Shown: positions 18,033 to 28,190 of the stretch, in pieces | Position numbering within the stretch: the stretch's first letter is position 1 | How the letters are laid out: the number at the start of each line of letters is the position of its first letter | Assembly: GCA_012103375.1 (NCBI GenBank) | Contig: WLWX01000001.1 | Coordinates: 603,501-667,500, forward strand | Length of the DNA: 64,000 bases | Reading direction: 5' to 3' | Source: Paracoccaceae bacterium | GTDB lineage: Bacteria > Pseudomonadota > Alphaproteobacteria > Rhodobacterales > Rhodobacteraceae | Translations under genes and position numbers: made by a program | The notes under the pieces: model-generated | Databases searched by the model: none | The model's input: only the letters and a program-made list of their open reading frames with translations | What the model was told of the DNA's origin: nothing

Positions 18033-19223
18033 ATGACACTGGGACAGGGGCGGCATTATCTGGCGATTCCCGGCCCCTCGGTGATGCCCGACAGGGTGCT
18101 GGCGGCGATGCACCGCCCGGCGCCGAATATCTATGAAGGCGGGTTGACCGATGCGATGCCCGGCATTGTTGCCGACCTGAAGGCGGTGGCGCGCACCCGC
18201 CATGACGTCGCCATCTACATCGGCAACGGCCATGCAGGCTGGGAAGCGGCCCTGGCCAATACCCACGCGCCCGGCGATCTGGCGCTGGTGTTGGCCACCG
18301 GCGCATTCGCCCACGGCTGGGCGGGCATGGCGCAGGCGATGCAGATTGAGACGCTGATCATCGACCACGGCATACACGCGCCGGTCGATCCCGATCGTCT
18401 GGCCCAGGCGCTGGCTGCTGACACGGACCAGCGGATCAAATCGGTGATGGTGGTGCAGGCCGATACCTCGACCAGTGTGCTAAGCGATATTGCCCAGCTG
18501 CGTGCCGTGCTGGATGCCGCCGGGCACCCCGCGTTGCTGATGGTCGATTGCATCGCAGCCCTTGCCTGTGACCGGTTCGAGATGGACGCCTGGGGCGCCG
18601 ATCTGATGGTTGCGGGATCCCAGAAAGGGCTGATGACGCCGCCGGGCCTGGCATTCGTCTATTTCAACGACCACGCACGGGCGGCGGCACCGGCGCATGT
18701 CAGCAACTATTGGAACTGGCAACCGCGCGCCGATGGCGAATTGCTGACGCATTATTTCTGCGGCACCGCGCCGACCCATCATCTGTTCGGCTTGCGCGAA
18801 GCGCTGGACATGATTGCCGAGGAAGGTATCGAGGCGATCTGGACCCGCCACGCAACCCTGGCCCGGGCGATCTGGGCCGCCGCCGACGCCTGGGCAATTG
18901 CCGGGACCTTGCGCCTGAACGTGGCCGATCCGGCGCAGCGCAGCCACGCGGTCACAACGCTGCACCTGCCGAGCCCCAAAGCGACCGAGCTGCGCAGCTG
19001 GGTCGCCGCCAACGCAGGCGTGACGCTGGGCATCGGGCTGGGGTTTGACACAGACGATGACCCCGACGCGACCGGCACATTCCGCATTGGCCATATGGGC
19101 CATGTGAACGCGCAGATGATCCTGGGCGCGCTGGGCGCCATCGAAACCGGGATGAAAGCGCTGGACATCCCGCACGGACCCGGAGCGATCAGTGCCGCTG
19201 CTGAAGTGCTTTCAACTGGTTAG
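18033..19223 (+). CDS. Class V aminotransferase (serine-glyoxylate aminotransferase-like)
   Basis: 396 residues, fold-type I PLP enzyme. It begins MTLGQGRHYLAIPGPSVMPD. The PLP Lys is in VAGSQKGLMTPPGLAF and the cofactor Asp is in LLMVDCIAALACDRFEMD. The GPS and RMGHMGHVN-type C-terminal motifs (FRIGHMGHVNAQMILGALG) match the alanine/serine-glyoxylate group. It moves an amino group from serine or alanine to glyoxylate in photorespiratory/serine-cycle-like metabolism. It is divergent from the ABC exporter. Confidence 0.87.
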   Translation: MTLGQGRHYLAIPGPSVMPDRVLAAMHRPAPNIYEGGLTDAMPGIVADLKAVARTRHDVAIYIGNGHAGWEAALANTHAPGDLALVLATGAFAHGWAGMAQAMQIETLIIDHGIHAPVDPDRLAQALAADTDQRIKSVMVVQADTSTSVLSDIAQLRAVLDAAGHPALLMVDCIAALACDRFEMDAWGADLMVAGSQKGLMTPPGLAFVYFNDHARAAAPAHVSNYWNWQPRADGELLTHYFCGTAPTHHLFGLREALDMIAEEGIEAIWTRHATLARAIWAAADAWAIAGTLRLNVADPAQRSHAVTTLHLPSPKATELRSWVAANAGVTLGIGLGFDTDDDPDATGTFRIGHMGHVNAQMILGALGAIETGMKALDIPHGPGAISAAAEVLSTG

Positions 19224-19234
19224 GGTCGGGACCC

Positions 19235-19349
19235 TAAAGCAGTTCGCGTTTAACCTGAATCAGAGTTCTCCGCCTCTCAATCGGCAAGTTGCTGATTTAG
19301 AACGCGATTTCTGATATGCGATGTCTCAAGTAAAACGCGAACCGCTATA
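19235..19349. mobile_element. 115-bp IS630/mariner-type MITE
   Basis: Left end TAAAGCAGTTCGCGTTTAAC, right end reading back TATAGCGGTTCGCGTTTTAC. These are imperfect inverted ends with TA borders, similar in style to the IS630-type ends at 1521 (TAAAGCGTTTCG). No coding capacity. The right end provides the stop codon of the small membrane protein on the minus strand. Confidence 0.75.
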
Positions 19350-19545
19350 AGCCCGCCCTGACCGCCATGCGTTGTTCGGCCCGCGACAGCCCGCGCCCTG
19401 CCAGCCACCCACAAAACAGCACCCAGACCAGCCCCGCCCAAGCCCATATCGCGAAGAGCGCGATGAAGATCAGCACGAAGACCGACACCAGAAATGGCAT
19501 CGTGTAATCCTCGACCCGACCGGGATGCTGCTGGCGTTCTGTCAT
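19345..19545 (-). CDS. Small single-span membrane protein (66 aa)
   Basis: Starts MTERQQHPGRVEDYT or, 15 codons later, MPFLVSVF. It has one strong membrane segment (VFVLIFIALFAIWAWAGLVW) and a basic tail LSRAEQRMAVRAGL. The stop codon TAG at 19345-19347 lies inside the right end of the neighbouring MITE, so the native C-terminus may have been longer. Function unknown. Confidence 0.55.
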   Translation of the reverse strand: MTERQQHPGRVEDYTMPFLVSVFVLIFIALFAIWAWAGLVWVLFCGWLAGRGLSRAEQRMAVRAGL

Positions 19546-19690
19546 GCGCTGCAGTTTAACACGGTGTTGGCAATCGTCGAATAACGTCGGCGAGATTTGG
19601 CTGTGTTCCAGCGAGCGTGTTCCGTCGCGATGATTTCGAGGCGGGGACCACCGGATGTAAAATCCGTCGGCTCGTGGCCGCGGGCGATGG

Positions 19691-19772
19691 CTGGGGGCCA
19701 GCCCCCAGACCAAACGATAGCTGGGGGGCCAGCCCCCCAGACCCCCCGGGATATTTTTGGGTCAATGATGGG
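19691..19772. repeat. Palindromic GC repeat with GATATTTTTGGGTCAATGATG motif
   Basis: Two palindromes, CTGGGGGCCAGCCCCCAG (19691-19708) and CTGGGGGGCCAGCCCCCCAG (19721-19740), are followed by GATATTTTTGGGTCAATGAT. The last motif also appears in the inverted repeat at 12573-12638. This is a REP-like intergenic element; it may act as a terminator for the convergent flanking units. Confidence 0.65.
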
Positions 19773-19877
19773 CAAGAAGGGAGAGGCGGTTGTGGATTGG
19801 GGTGGATCTTTCCTTATGCTCGTGCGGTTGGGGTCTGTAGGGCGATGATGGGCGCCTTGCAAAGTTGGTGCCGTTTT

Positions 19878-20984
19878 TTAACGCTGCGCGTTGGTAAATG
19901 CCTTCGGCAAAGCCAGGGCGAACGCCTCCAGATCCGTTGGTCGCCCGGCGCTGATCCGGATGCAGCGATCTTGCGGTGCAACGAAGGGCATGCGGGCGAA
20001 TATCCCACGCTCGACCAGCCCGGCCTGCACGGCACGGGCGAAATCGCCGTCCCGGCCACAGTCGATGGCGACGAAGTTGGTGGCCGAAGGCAGGGTGCTC
20101 AGCCCGTTTTCAGCGGCGATCGACCCGATCCGGTCGCGCGCGGCGGCCACGTCGGCAACGACGCTGGCGAGGTATCCCTGATCCGCCAAGGCGGCCAGCG
20201 CCCCTGCCTGTGCGATCCTGTTCACGGCGAAATGATTGCGTAGCTTGTTGAACGCCCCGATCAAGTCGCTATGCCCGATGGCATAGCCGATGCGCGCGCC
20301 CGCCATCCCGTAAGCCTTTGAGAACGTGCGCATTCGGATCACCCGCGGGTCGGAGGTATCCAGCGGCGGCAGGCTGTCTTCAGGGGCGAATTCGCCATAA
20401 GCCTCATCCAGGATCAATACTGCGCCATCGGGCACGCGGCCGATCATATCCGTTACCACCGCGGCCTTGTGCCAGCTGCCCATCGGATTGTCCGGGTTGG
20501 CGAAATAGATCAGCCTGGCGTCCACTGCGGCGGCTTTGGCCAGCAGCGCCTCGGAGTCTTCGTGGTCATCGCGGTAGGGCACCTTATGCAGCGCACCGCC
20601 AAAGCCCGCGACGTGGAAGTTGAAGGTCGGGTAGGCCCCGTCGCTGGTCACCACCGCATCGCCGGGGCCGATCAGCAGCCGCACCAGATACCCCAGCAGC
20701 GCGTCGATGCCTTCGCCAACCACGATGTTGTCCGATGGGACGCCGTGATGCGCGGCCAGCGCCGCCCTCAGGTCATGGTTTTCCGGGTCGCCGTACATCC
20801 ACGCGTCGCCCGCAGCATCGGCCATGGCGGCGATTGCGCGAGGTGAGGGGCCAAAGATATTCTCGTTCGCGCCAAGACGCGCGATGAAGGGCGCACCGCG
20901 CGCGCGTTCTTGCGTTTCCGGGCCGACGAACGGCACGGTGGCGGGCAGGCTGGCGGCGAGTTCGGTAAAACGAGGTCCCCTCAT
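19878..20984 (-). CDS. Histidinol-phosphate aminotransferase-like class I/II aminotransferase
   Basis: 368 residues from ATG at 20984 (MRGPRFTELAASLPATVPFV). Fold-type I PLP motifs: RLGANENIFGPSPRA, YGDPENHDLRAALAAHHGV, cofactor contacts in FANPDNPMGSWH and DEAYGEF, PLP Lys in RTFSKAYGMAGARIGY, and the carboxylate Arg near RISAGRP. It matches HisC-type enzymes that act on histidinol phosphate or aromatic amino acids. No other his gene is adjacent, so an aromatic or unknown substrate is equally possible. Confidence 0.87.
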   Translation of the reverse strand: MRGPRFTELAASLPATVPFVGPETQERARGAPFIARLGANENIFGPSPRAIAAMADAAGDAWMYGDPENHDLRAALAAHHGVPSDNIVVGEGIDALLGYLVRLLIGPGDAVVTSDGAYPTFNFHVAGFGGALHKVPYRDDHEDSEALLAKAAAVDARLIYFANPDNPMGSWHKAAVVTDMIGRVPDGAVLILDEAYGEFAPEDSLPPLDTSDPRVIRMRTFSKAYGMAGARIGYAIGHSDLIGAFNKLRNHFAVNRIAQAGALAALADQGYLASVVADVAAARDRIGSIAAENGLSTLPSATNFVAIDCGRDGDFARAVQAGLVERGIFARMPFVAPQDRCIRISAGRPTDLEAFALALPKAFTNAQR

Positions 20985-21079
20985 GCCCGCCAGTCTGCCG
21001 ATTCGCTGGGCGCCTGCAAGGCTTGATTCGGTGGCGGGGCGTGCCCCAGATAATAGCGGTAACCAGTGAAAGGCCCGAT

Positions 21080-21244
21080 ATGCCAAACCTGAATCGCCGA
21101 GGGTTTCTCGCCGCAAGCGCCGCCGCCGTCAGTCTGCGCGCCGTGCCGCAGATTGCCACGAAAACCGGAGGGCGGCGGATTTTGACGCTGGTCTATGACA
21201 AGTCGTTGGGGATGATGCGGGCGGTTGATCGGCTGGTGCCGTAG
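21080..21244 (+). CDS. Small Tat-signal protein (54 aa)
   Basis: MPNLNRRGFLAASAAAVSLR carries a twin-arginine signal (RRGFLAA), followed by a short mature part TKTGGRRILTLVYDKSLGMM and RAVDRLVP. It would be exported folded and is very short. The start at 21080 is chosen over 21023 because it opens the Tat signal. It begins just upstream of, and divergent from, the aminotransferase. Function unknown; it could also be a remnant of a longer gene. Confidence 0.6.
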   Translation: MPNLNRRGFLAASAAAVSLRAVPQIATKTGGRRILTLVYDKSLGMMRAVDRLVP

Positions 21245-21286
21245 TCAGGGCGTTCGGGGCTATTCTGGCCTGGAGCGGACGGTAAT

Positions 21287-21466
21287 GATCAATCGCCAAG
21301 CCGGGAGAGCGCCTGACCGGGGGGTAGGCGACGCAACGCTGTTGTGTGGCAATTTATGGTCCAGCCTTGACGGTAAGTATCGAAGGAGTTGCGCCCTTAG
21401 CGAAATCGCCTGCCCGCGGGACGGTCAGGCGATCGCCCGGCGCCCTGGCAGGCTTGATTCCGGGCG
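21287..21466 (+). repeat. Dispersed intergenic repeat B, copy 1
   Basis: Runs from GATCAATCGCCAAGCCGGG through GTGTGGCAATTTATGGTCC to CGGTCAGGCGATCGCCCGG and GCTTGATTCCGGGCG. An inverted copy lies at 39906-40086. The core TTTATGGTCCAGCCTTGACG is shared in diverged form with repeat A. It fills most of the gap before valS; no gene is seen in it. Confidence 0.75.
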
Positions 21467-21523
21467 GGAAGACGTGTCTTGCCAACGTCCCCTTCAGGCC
21501 AGACGCTGCCCGCAAATTCGCCG

Positions 21524-24500
21524 TTAACTTACCTCACCCAGCCGTTCCACAGCTGCCGCAATCCGCGCCCGCTCGGCCTCTTTTTCGGTCGCCAGAGCGC
21601 GGGTTTCCTCGACCACCTCTTCCGGCGCGCTGTCGATGAATTTGGGGTTGTTCAGACGCCCGCTCAGCCCTCGCAGGTCTTTGTCGAGCTTCTCCAACGT
21701 CTTGGAAAGCCGCGCTTTTTCGGCTCCGACGTCGATGATGTCGGCCAGCGGCAAAGCAAACGAGCCGCCCGGAACAGCGATCGTCGCGGACCCCTTGGGC
21801 GCGGAGCCTTCGGTCACATCGCCCAGCCGCGCCATTCGCGTGATCAGGGCGGCGTTATTGCCCCACGCCTTCGCCCCGGCGGCGTCCAGTTCGACCCGCA
21901 CCAGCGGCGCTTTCAGCGATGCGGGGACGTTCATTTCGCCACGGACCGATCGGATGCCTTCGATCAATGCGATCACCCAGGAGATTTCGGCGTCCGCCTC
22001 GGCATCCGCGACACTAGCGTCCAACTCGGGCCAATCGCCATGCACCAGTTGCTTGGTGCGCTTGCCGGACAGCGCCCAAAGCTCTTCGGTAATGAAGGGC
22101 ATGAAGGGGTGCAGCATCAGCAGGCAGTGATCCAGCGCCCAGGCCATCGTCTGACGGGTTTCGCCCGCGTGTTCGCCATCAAACAGCGGCTTGGAGAATT
22201 CGACGTACCAGTCGCAGAACCGGCCCCAGACGAAAGCATAAAGCGTGCTGGCGGCGTCGGAAAAGCGATAGGCGGCGAGTGCTTCGTCAACATCCGCCGC
22301 GGTGCGCGCGACCTCTCCCACGATCCAGCGGTTGACGGGGTGGGTTGGGGTCGGCGTTTCGCCGGGCTGCTGGCCAAAAACGCCGTTCATCTCGGCAAAA
22401 CGCGCGGCGTTCCACAGCTTGGTGCCGAAGTTGCGATATCCGGCGATCCGCTGCTTCGACAGCTTCAGGTCGCGGCCCATCGAGATCAGCGCAAACCGCA
22501 TCGCGTCGGCCCCGAATTCGTCAATGAGTTCAAGGGGGTCCATGACGTTGCCGAGGCTTTTGCTCATCTTCTTGCCCTTCTCATCGCGGACAAGGGCGTG
22601 GACGTAAACGTCGCTGAACGGTTTCTGCCCGACCACAGCGAACTGCATCATCATCATCCGGGCGACCCAGAAGAAGATGATGTCGAACCCGGTGATCAGA
22701 GTCGAGGTGGGGAAGTAGCGTTTGAATTCCTCGGTCTCCTCGGGCCAGCCGAGGGTGCCGATGGGCCAGAGGCCGGAGGAGAACCAGGTGTCAAGGACGT
22801 CGGGGTCGCGGGCGAGAACAACTTTCTCAAGTTGCATGCTCTCTGGCGAACCAATCGCAAACGCAGTTGGGTTCGCTGTCTTCTGCATACCTTCAAGCGC
22901 TGGGAGGTTTTCGAACTTGCTAAATTCGATTTGAACATTGTGGCCATAGTACTCGTTGGCTTTTTTTGCAGCCTGATCCGCCGAATTCGCGCAAAAATAC
23001 ATTGGTGGATTATACGACAGTGGGTATGCTCCATCACTGCTATCCACAATCCGCGGCCCATACCAAACCGGTATCTGATGCCCCCACCAGAGTTGGCGGC
23101 TGATGCACCAGGGCTCGATATTCTCCAGCCAGTGAAAATACACCTTCTCATGCTGTTCCGGCATGATCCGCACGTCGCCACTCTTCACCGCGTCGATGGC
23201 CGGGCCGACGATTTTGTCGGTGGCGACGAACCACTGGTCGGTCAGCATCGGCTCGATGACGACTTTTGATCGGTCGCCGAAGGGCTGCATGATCGGTTTG
23301 GTCTCGACCAGGGGGACCATTTCGGCCTCGGGCGTGTCACCGCCTTCCTCAGGGGGCAGCGGGGTGCGCGCGGCCTTGCCGAGGCGGGGGTCATTTTCCG
23401 GCACCATCACCGCCAAACCTTCGGAGGTAATCTGCTCAACCACCGCGTCCCGCGCTTCGAACCGATCCAACCCGCGCAACTCGTCGGGGACGAGGTTCAG
23501 CGTATCAATCTCAGCCCCCGTCGCCTCAGCCCCGCCCGCGATTTCCTGCGCCCGCGTCGCCGCCTCGGCATAGGGCGCGCCATCGGCCCGCATCGCGGCC
23601 TGTGTGTCCATCAGACGGTATTTCGGGATGCCGCCGCGTTCTGCCACCGCGTAGTCGTTGAAGTCATGCGCGCCGGTGATCTTCACCGCGCCAGAGCCAA
23701 ACGCGGGGTCCGGGTATTCATCGGTGATGATCGGAATCTGGCGGCGGTATTCTTTCGGTCCGACCGGGATTTCACACAATTTCCCGACAATTGAGGCGTA
23801 CCGTTCATCCGACGGATGAACCGCCACAGCGCCGTCGCCCAGCATCGTTTCGGGCCGCGTGGTCGCGATCGAGATGTAATCCCGCGTTTCGCGCAGGGTC
23901 ACCTTGCCGTCTTCGTCCTTCTCGACGTATTCATAACTCGCGCCACTGGCCAGCGGGTATTTGAAGTGCCACATGTGGCCCGGGGTCTCGATATTCTCGA
24001 CCTCAAGATCGGAAATCGCGGTTTCGAACTTCGGATCCCAGTTCACCAGCCGTTTTCCGCGATAAATCAGGCCCTTGTCGTACATGTCGACGAAAACCTT
24101 GATGACCGCGTCGTGAAAATTCCCCTCTTCCCCCTCTGGGGCGCCGGGCGCGCCGGACATGGTGAAAGCGGTGCGCGACCAGTCGCAACTGGCACCGATG
24201 CGCTGCAACTGCTCGATGATCGTGCCGCCGGATTGCTTCTTCCACTCCCACACTTTTTCCGTGAACGCCTCACGCCCCATGTCGCGGCGGGTGGCGTTGG
24301 ATTTGTCCTTGGCGAGTTCACGTTCCACAACCATCTGCGTGGCGATCCCGGCGTGGTCCATGCCGGGTTGCCACAGCGTGTCGAACCCACGCATCCGGTG
24401 CCAGCGGATCAGGATATCCTGCAACGTGTTGTTGAACGCATGACCCATGTGCAGCACGCCGGTGACGTTGGGCGGCGGGATCATGATGCTGAACGGCTCG

Positions 24501-24607
24501 GCCCCCGGCATGGCGTTTGCGCCCGCCGCAAAGGCCTCTGCCTTCAGCCACTCAGCCGAAATCCGCGCCTCGGCCGTGGCCGCATCGAAACTCTTGTCCA
24601 TCGTCAT
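21524..24607 (-). CDS. valS: Valyl-tRNA synthetase
   Basis: Charges tRNA-Val. About 1027 residues. Class I signatures are HMGH (in [14 protein letters not shown]) and KMSKS ([12 protein letters not shown]). The editing domain lies between about residues 200 and 430, [14 protein letters not shown] is in the catalytic core, and the C-terminal coiled coil reads [23 protein letters not shown] at 24607 ([16 protein letters not shown]) is preferred over 24640 because the first eleven residues look like leader. The segment 22840-23060 ([20 protein letters not shown] onward) is visibly AT-richer than the rest. Confidence 0.95.
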   Translation of the reverse strand: MTMDKSFDAATAEARISAEWLKAEAFAAGANAMPGAEPFSIMIPPPNVTGVLHMGHAFNNTLQDILIRWHRMRGFDTLWQPGMDHAGIATQMVVERELAKDKSNATRRDMGREAFTEKVWEWKKQSGGTIIEQLQRIGASCDWSRTAFTMSGAPGAPEGEEGNFHDAVIKVFVDMYDKGLIYRGKRLVNWDPKFETAISDLEVENIETPGHMWHFKYPLASGASYEYVEKDEDGKVTLRETRDYISIATTRPETMLGDGAVAVHPSDERYASIVGKLCEIPVGPKEYRRQIPIITDEYPDPAFGSGAVKITGAHDFNDYAVAERGGIPKYRLMDTQAAMRADGAPYAEAATRAQEIAGGAEATGAEIDTLNLVPDELRGLDRFEARDAVVEQITSEGLAVMVPENDPRLGKAARTPLPPEEGGDTPEAEMVPLVETKPIMQPFGDRSKVVIEPMLTDQWFVATDKIVGPAIDAVKSGDVRIMPEQHEKVYFHWLENIEPWCISRQLWWGHQIPVWYGPRIVDSSDGAYPLSYNPPMYFCANSADQAAKKANEYYGHNVQIEFSKFENLPALEGMQKTANPTAFAIGSPESMQLEKVVLARDPDVLDTWFSSGLWPIGTLGWPEETEEFKRYFPTSTLITGFDIIFFWVARMMMMQFAVVGQKPFSDVYVHALVRDEKGKKMSKSLGNVMDPLELIDEFGADAMRFALISMGRDLKLSKQRIAGYRNFGTKLWNAARFAEMNGVFGQQPGETPTPTHPVNRWIVGEVARTAADVDEALAAYRFSDAASTLYAFVWGRFCDWYVEFSKPLFDGEHAGETRQTMAWALDHCLLMLHPFMPFITEELWALSGKRTKQLVHGDWPELDASVADAEADAEISWVIALIEGIRSVRGEMNVPASLKAPLVRVELDAAGAKAWGNNAALITRMARLGDVTEGSAPKGSATIAVPGGSFALPLADIIDVGAEKARLSKTLEKLDKDLRGLSGRLNNPKFIDSAPEEVVEETRALATEKEAERARIAAAVERLGEVS

Positions 24608-24819
24608 CTTGAGGTATCCCGCATGAAGTTGCGGGTTCATCTAGCGAATGGGGTCGGGAAGGGGAAGGTGTCGGGCCTGGGTATTGGTGGGATTGCGTGG
24701 TGGAGTGCCGCTTTCGGACAAAATTCTCCGGTGCACGGCTGACGCTCAGCCGCACCACACCCACTGGACACTGCCAGCATCCCCGATACTGTCACCTGGG
24801 CAACGAAAGGGCATGCAAG

Positions 24820-27117
24820 ATGGACGCATTCGGAAAATCTCAGCCGGTTCGCCGGCGCGAGGATGATCGGTTTCTGACCGGGCTAGGCCGCTATGTCGAT
24901 GATATTGCGCCAAAAGATGCGCTTAGGGCGTTCGCCTTTCGCTCGCCCGTTGCCCATGCCGAGATTGCCACGCTGAACATCGATGACGCGCGCGGCGCGG
25001 ACGGCGTGCATCTGATCCTGACCTCGGCAGAGGTTGAGGCGGCGGGCGTGCGCCTAGATATGGATTACGACGTTCTGGAATTGCCCGACGGGACTGAGGC
25101 GACCGCCCCGATGCGCCCGTTTCTGGCCAAAGACCGCGTGCGGTTTGTTGGCGAACCGATTGCCCTTATCGTCGCTGATACACTGGCGCAGGCTCGGGAC
25201 GCTGCCGAGATGATTGAATTTGATTACAATGACTTGCCGGCACATGTTGATGTAAAACCTGGGGGAGAGGCGCTCTATCCCGACATCCCCGACAATATCG
25301 CCTTCGATTGGCATTTCGGTGACCGCGCCGCCTGTGAGGCGGCGTTCGCAGCGGCAGACAAACGGATCAGCGTCGATGTCGTGGATAACCGCGTCATCTC
25401 GAACCCGATGGAGCCGCGCGGCTGTTTCGCCGACTGGGACGGCACGCGCCTGTCGATCACGGTGAACGGTCAGGGGGTCTGGCCGCTGAAGGACGAAATG
25501 GTACGCCAACTTGGGTTGGAGCCGGAAAACGTGCTGGCGATGAACCCGGATGTGGGCGGCGGCTTTGGGACCAAGGGGTTCATCTATCCTGAATACACCG
25601 CCGTCGCGCTGGCCGCCAAGATCCTTGGCCGCCCGGTGCGCTGGATCGCCGATCGCACCGAAGGCATGCTGACCGACAATGACGGGCGCGATCTGGTGTC
25701 GACCTGCGAACTTGCCTTCGACAAAAACCTAAAGATCACCGCCTACCGGGTTCATAACATTTGTAATCTCGGGGCCTATAACTCCGGCTATGCATAGTTC
25801 ATCCAGTCCGAGCTGTTCACCAAGGTTCTGATTGGCACCTATGACGTGCAGACCACGTTCCTGTCCGTGCAGGCCATCTATACCAACACCTGCCAGGTCG
25901 ACGCCTATCGCGGCGCGGGTCGGCCCGAAGCGATTTTTGCCATCGAACGTGCGATTGATCAGGCGGCGCGGGAATTGTGCGTTGATCCCTGGGATCTTCG
26001 GCGCAGAAACTTCATTCCCGTCGACGCCTTCCCCTATGACTCCGCCACGGGTGAGACATATGACGTCGGGGATTTCCACAAGGTTCTGGACTCGGCCGAA
26101 GCTGCCTGCGACCGCGCCGGTTTTGCCGCGCGCAAGGCCGGCAGCGCCAGCCGGGGCAAGCTGCGCGGGCTGGGCCTGTGCTATTACAACGAAAGCATTC
26201 TGGGCGATTCCGAAGAACACGCCAAGGTGACCTTTGACGAGGATGGCGGCGCGACAATCTATGTCGGCACGCAGTCGAACGGGCAGGGGCATGAAACGGT
26301 GTTCCCCCGCTTCCTGTCGGATCAGACCGGTATTCCCTATGAAAAAATCCGCTTCGTGCAGGGTGACAGCGACCTTATCCCCGAAGGCGGCGGCACCGGC
26401 GGATCGCGGTCTGCGGTGAACCAGAACAACGCAACGCTGGCGACAGTGCGCCGGATTGTCAGCGATTTCGGTGCCTTCCTGGCCGAAGAAAACGGCGTCA
26501 CGCCCGAGGATGTGAGTTTCGACGATCAGCAATTCCGCATCGCCGGATCGAACGAGGCCCCGACCATGCTGGAAGTCGCCGCGCTGGCCCGCGAAAAGGG
26601 CCGCGCTGACCTACTGAGTTTCCGCGAATTCGCCGAGCTTCCGGGCCGGTCCTTCCCCAATGGCGCCCATGTGGCCGAGGTCGAGATTGACCCCGAAACC
26701 GGCGTGACGACCTGCGTGAAATACACGGTCGTCGATGATTTCGGCAACATGATCAACCCGTTGCTGGTCGAGGGGCAGATCCACGGCGGGGTTGCCCAGG
26801 GCATCGGACAGGCGATCACAGAACGGGTGGTGCATGACAGCGATGGCCAACTGCTCACGGCAACGTTCATGGACTATGCGATGCCGCGTGCCGACGATAT
26901 GCCGATGATTGATTTCTCGACCGAACCGGTGCCCTCGACCGCCAACATCATGGGCATGAAAGGCTGTGGAGAGGCTGGGACAGTTGGCGCCATCGCTGCC
27001 GTTGCAAATGCGGTCGCCGATGCAACGTGGGCGCTTGGGATTACCCGCGTCGACATGCCTTACACGCCGCATCGGATGTGGGCGCTGCTGAATACCGCGG
27101 ATGTCGCGGCTCAGTGA
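24820..27117 (+). pseudogene. Xanthine/CO dehydrogenase-family molybdopterin subunit, interrupted by TAG
   Basis: Rebuilt length is 765 residues from MDAFGKSQPVRRREDDRF. Molybdopterin-binding motifs are visible: GRYVDDI, VRFVGEPIALIVAD, NPDVGGGFGTKG, AYRGAGRPEA and the active-site region GCGEAGTVGAIAAVANAV. Codon 326 (25795-25797) is TAG, reading GYA-stop-FIQSELFTKV; frame and similarity continue on both sides. A single C-to-T change from CAG (Gln) would explain it. The FAD and 2Fe-2S subunits that such enzymes need are not adjacent. Confidence 0.87.
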
Positions 27118-28141
27118 TCTCATACGCCGCCTCTGGCGCGGTCGCCCAGCGGTTGAACAAACCGCCGCGCCGGATCCGCGTGTGCGGCGCGACATCATCG
27201 TCATTCTTGATGGTACCCTGTCGTCACTGGAACCGGGGCGGGAAACCAACGCCGGACTGACTTATCAATTGCTAAGCGAAGCCGCCGACGCCCATACGGT
27301 GATCCGCTATGAACCGGGCATTCAGTGGGCCAGCTGGCGCGCCACGCGGGACGTGCTGGAAGGGCGCGGCATCAATCGGCAGATCCGGCGTTCTTACGGC
27401 TTTATCGCCAGCCGTTATCGCCCGGGGGACCGGATTTATCTGATCGGATACTCGCGCGGGGCCTATGCGGTGCGGTCTCTGGCCGGTCTGATCGACCGGG
27501 TCGGGCTGCTGCGCGCCGAACATGCGACCGTTCGCAATATCCGCACGGCCTATTACCACTATCGCGCGGGCGGGCGCAGCGATGCAGCCCGCGCCTTTCG
27601 GGACGCCTATTGCCACCCCGGCACCCGGATCGAGGCTGTGGCCGTCTGGGATACCGTCAAGGCGCTGGGGATGCGCCTGCCGCTGATCTGGCGCATTGCC
27701 GAGCGTCGCCACGCCTTTCACAATCATGTTCTGGGGGACGCGACCCTGAACGGGTTTCAGGCGCTGGCGCTGGATGAAACCCGCGTCGCCTATGCGCCGG
27801 TGATGTGGCACTGTCACATGGATTGGCCGGGGCATATGGAGCAGGTCTGGTTTCGCGGCAGCCACGGCGATGTGGGCGCACAGCTGCGCGGTTTCAACGC
27901 GGCGCGACCACTGGCGAATATCCCGCTGGTCTGGATGCTGGAACGGCTGGAAAACTGCGGCCTGACACTGCCGACGGGCTGGCAGGCGCGTTTCGAACAG
28001 GACCCGGACGCCCCGTCCGTCGGAACATGGCGGGGGTTCGGCTGGCTATTCCTGGCACGCGCGGATCGTGCGGTCGGTAAAGATGTCTCAGAAAGCATTC
28101 ATCCGACGGTCACGAAAACTCCGGGGTCATCTTCTCGTTAA
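27101..28141 (+). CDS. DUF2235 alpha/beta-hydrolase-like protein
   Basis: 346 residues. It opens with a basic stretch, then DIIVILDGTLSSLEPG and the nucleophile elbow YLIGYSRGAYAVRSLAGLID (GxSxGA). A later HGDVGAQ gives the catalytic Asp/His region. DUF2235 is the fold of Tle1 phospholipases, but stand-alone chromosomal members have unknown substrates. It overlaps the 3' end of the broken molybdenum-enzyme gene by 17 bp. Confidence 0.8.
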   Translation: MSRLSDLIRRLWRGRPAVEQTAAPDPRVRRDIIVILDGTLSSLEPGRETNAGLTYQLLSEAADAHTVIRYEPGIQWASWRATRDVLEGRGINRQIRRSYGFIASRYRPGDRIYLIGYSRGAYAVRSLAGLIDRVGLLRAEHATVRNIRTAYYHYRAGGRSDAARAFRDAYCHPGTRIEAVAVWDTVKALGMRLPLIWRIAERRHAFHNHVLGDATLNGFQALALDETRVAYAPVMWHCHMDWPGHMEQVWFRGSHGDVGAQLRGFNAARPLANIPLVWMLERLENCGLTLPTGWQARFEQDPDAPSVGTWRGFGWLFLARADRAVGKDVSESIHPTVTKTPGSSSR

Positions 28142-28161
28142 AAATATCCTCGCCGAAGGCT

Positions 28162-28182
28162 CGATTTTTCGACGAAAAATCG
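28162..28182. terminator. Perfect hairpin between convergent genes
   Basis: CGATTTTTCG-A-CGAAAAATCG, a 10-bp perfect stem rich in T/A at the centre. It lies between DUF2235 and metF stops, so it probably ends transcription from both sides. Confidence 0.6.
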
Positions 28183-28190
28183 CCGCCGCG

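Noticed and set aside
17891..18034. ABC exporter start at 18034
   Set aside because: It would overlap the divergent aminotransferase start and adds an Arg/Pro-rich leader unlike exporters; the TTG at 17890 with GGAG fits better.
21479..23269. 596-residue ORF on the plus strand
   Set aside because: It is the antisense shadow of valS, as is common in GC-rich genomes.
24697..24819. Upstream extension of the molybdenum-enzyme frame
   Set aside because: The sequence MVECRFRTKF and following residues match no family start; ATG at 24820 begins the conserved RREDDRFLTG region.
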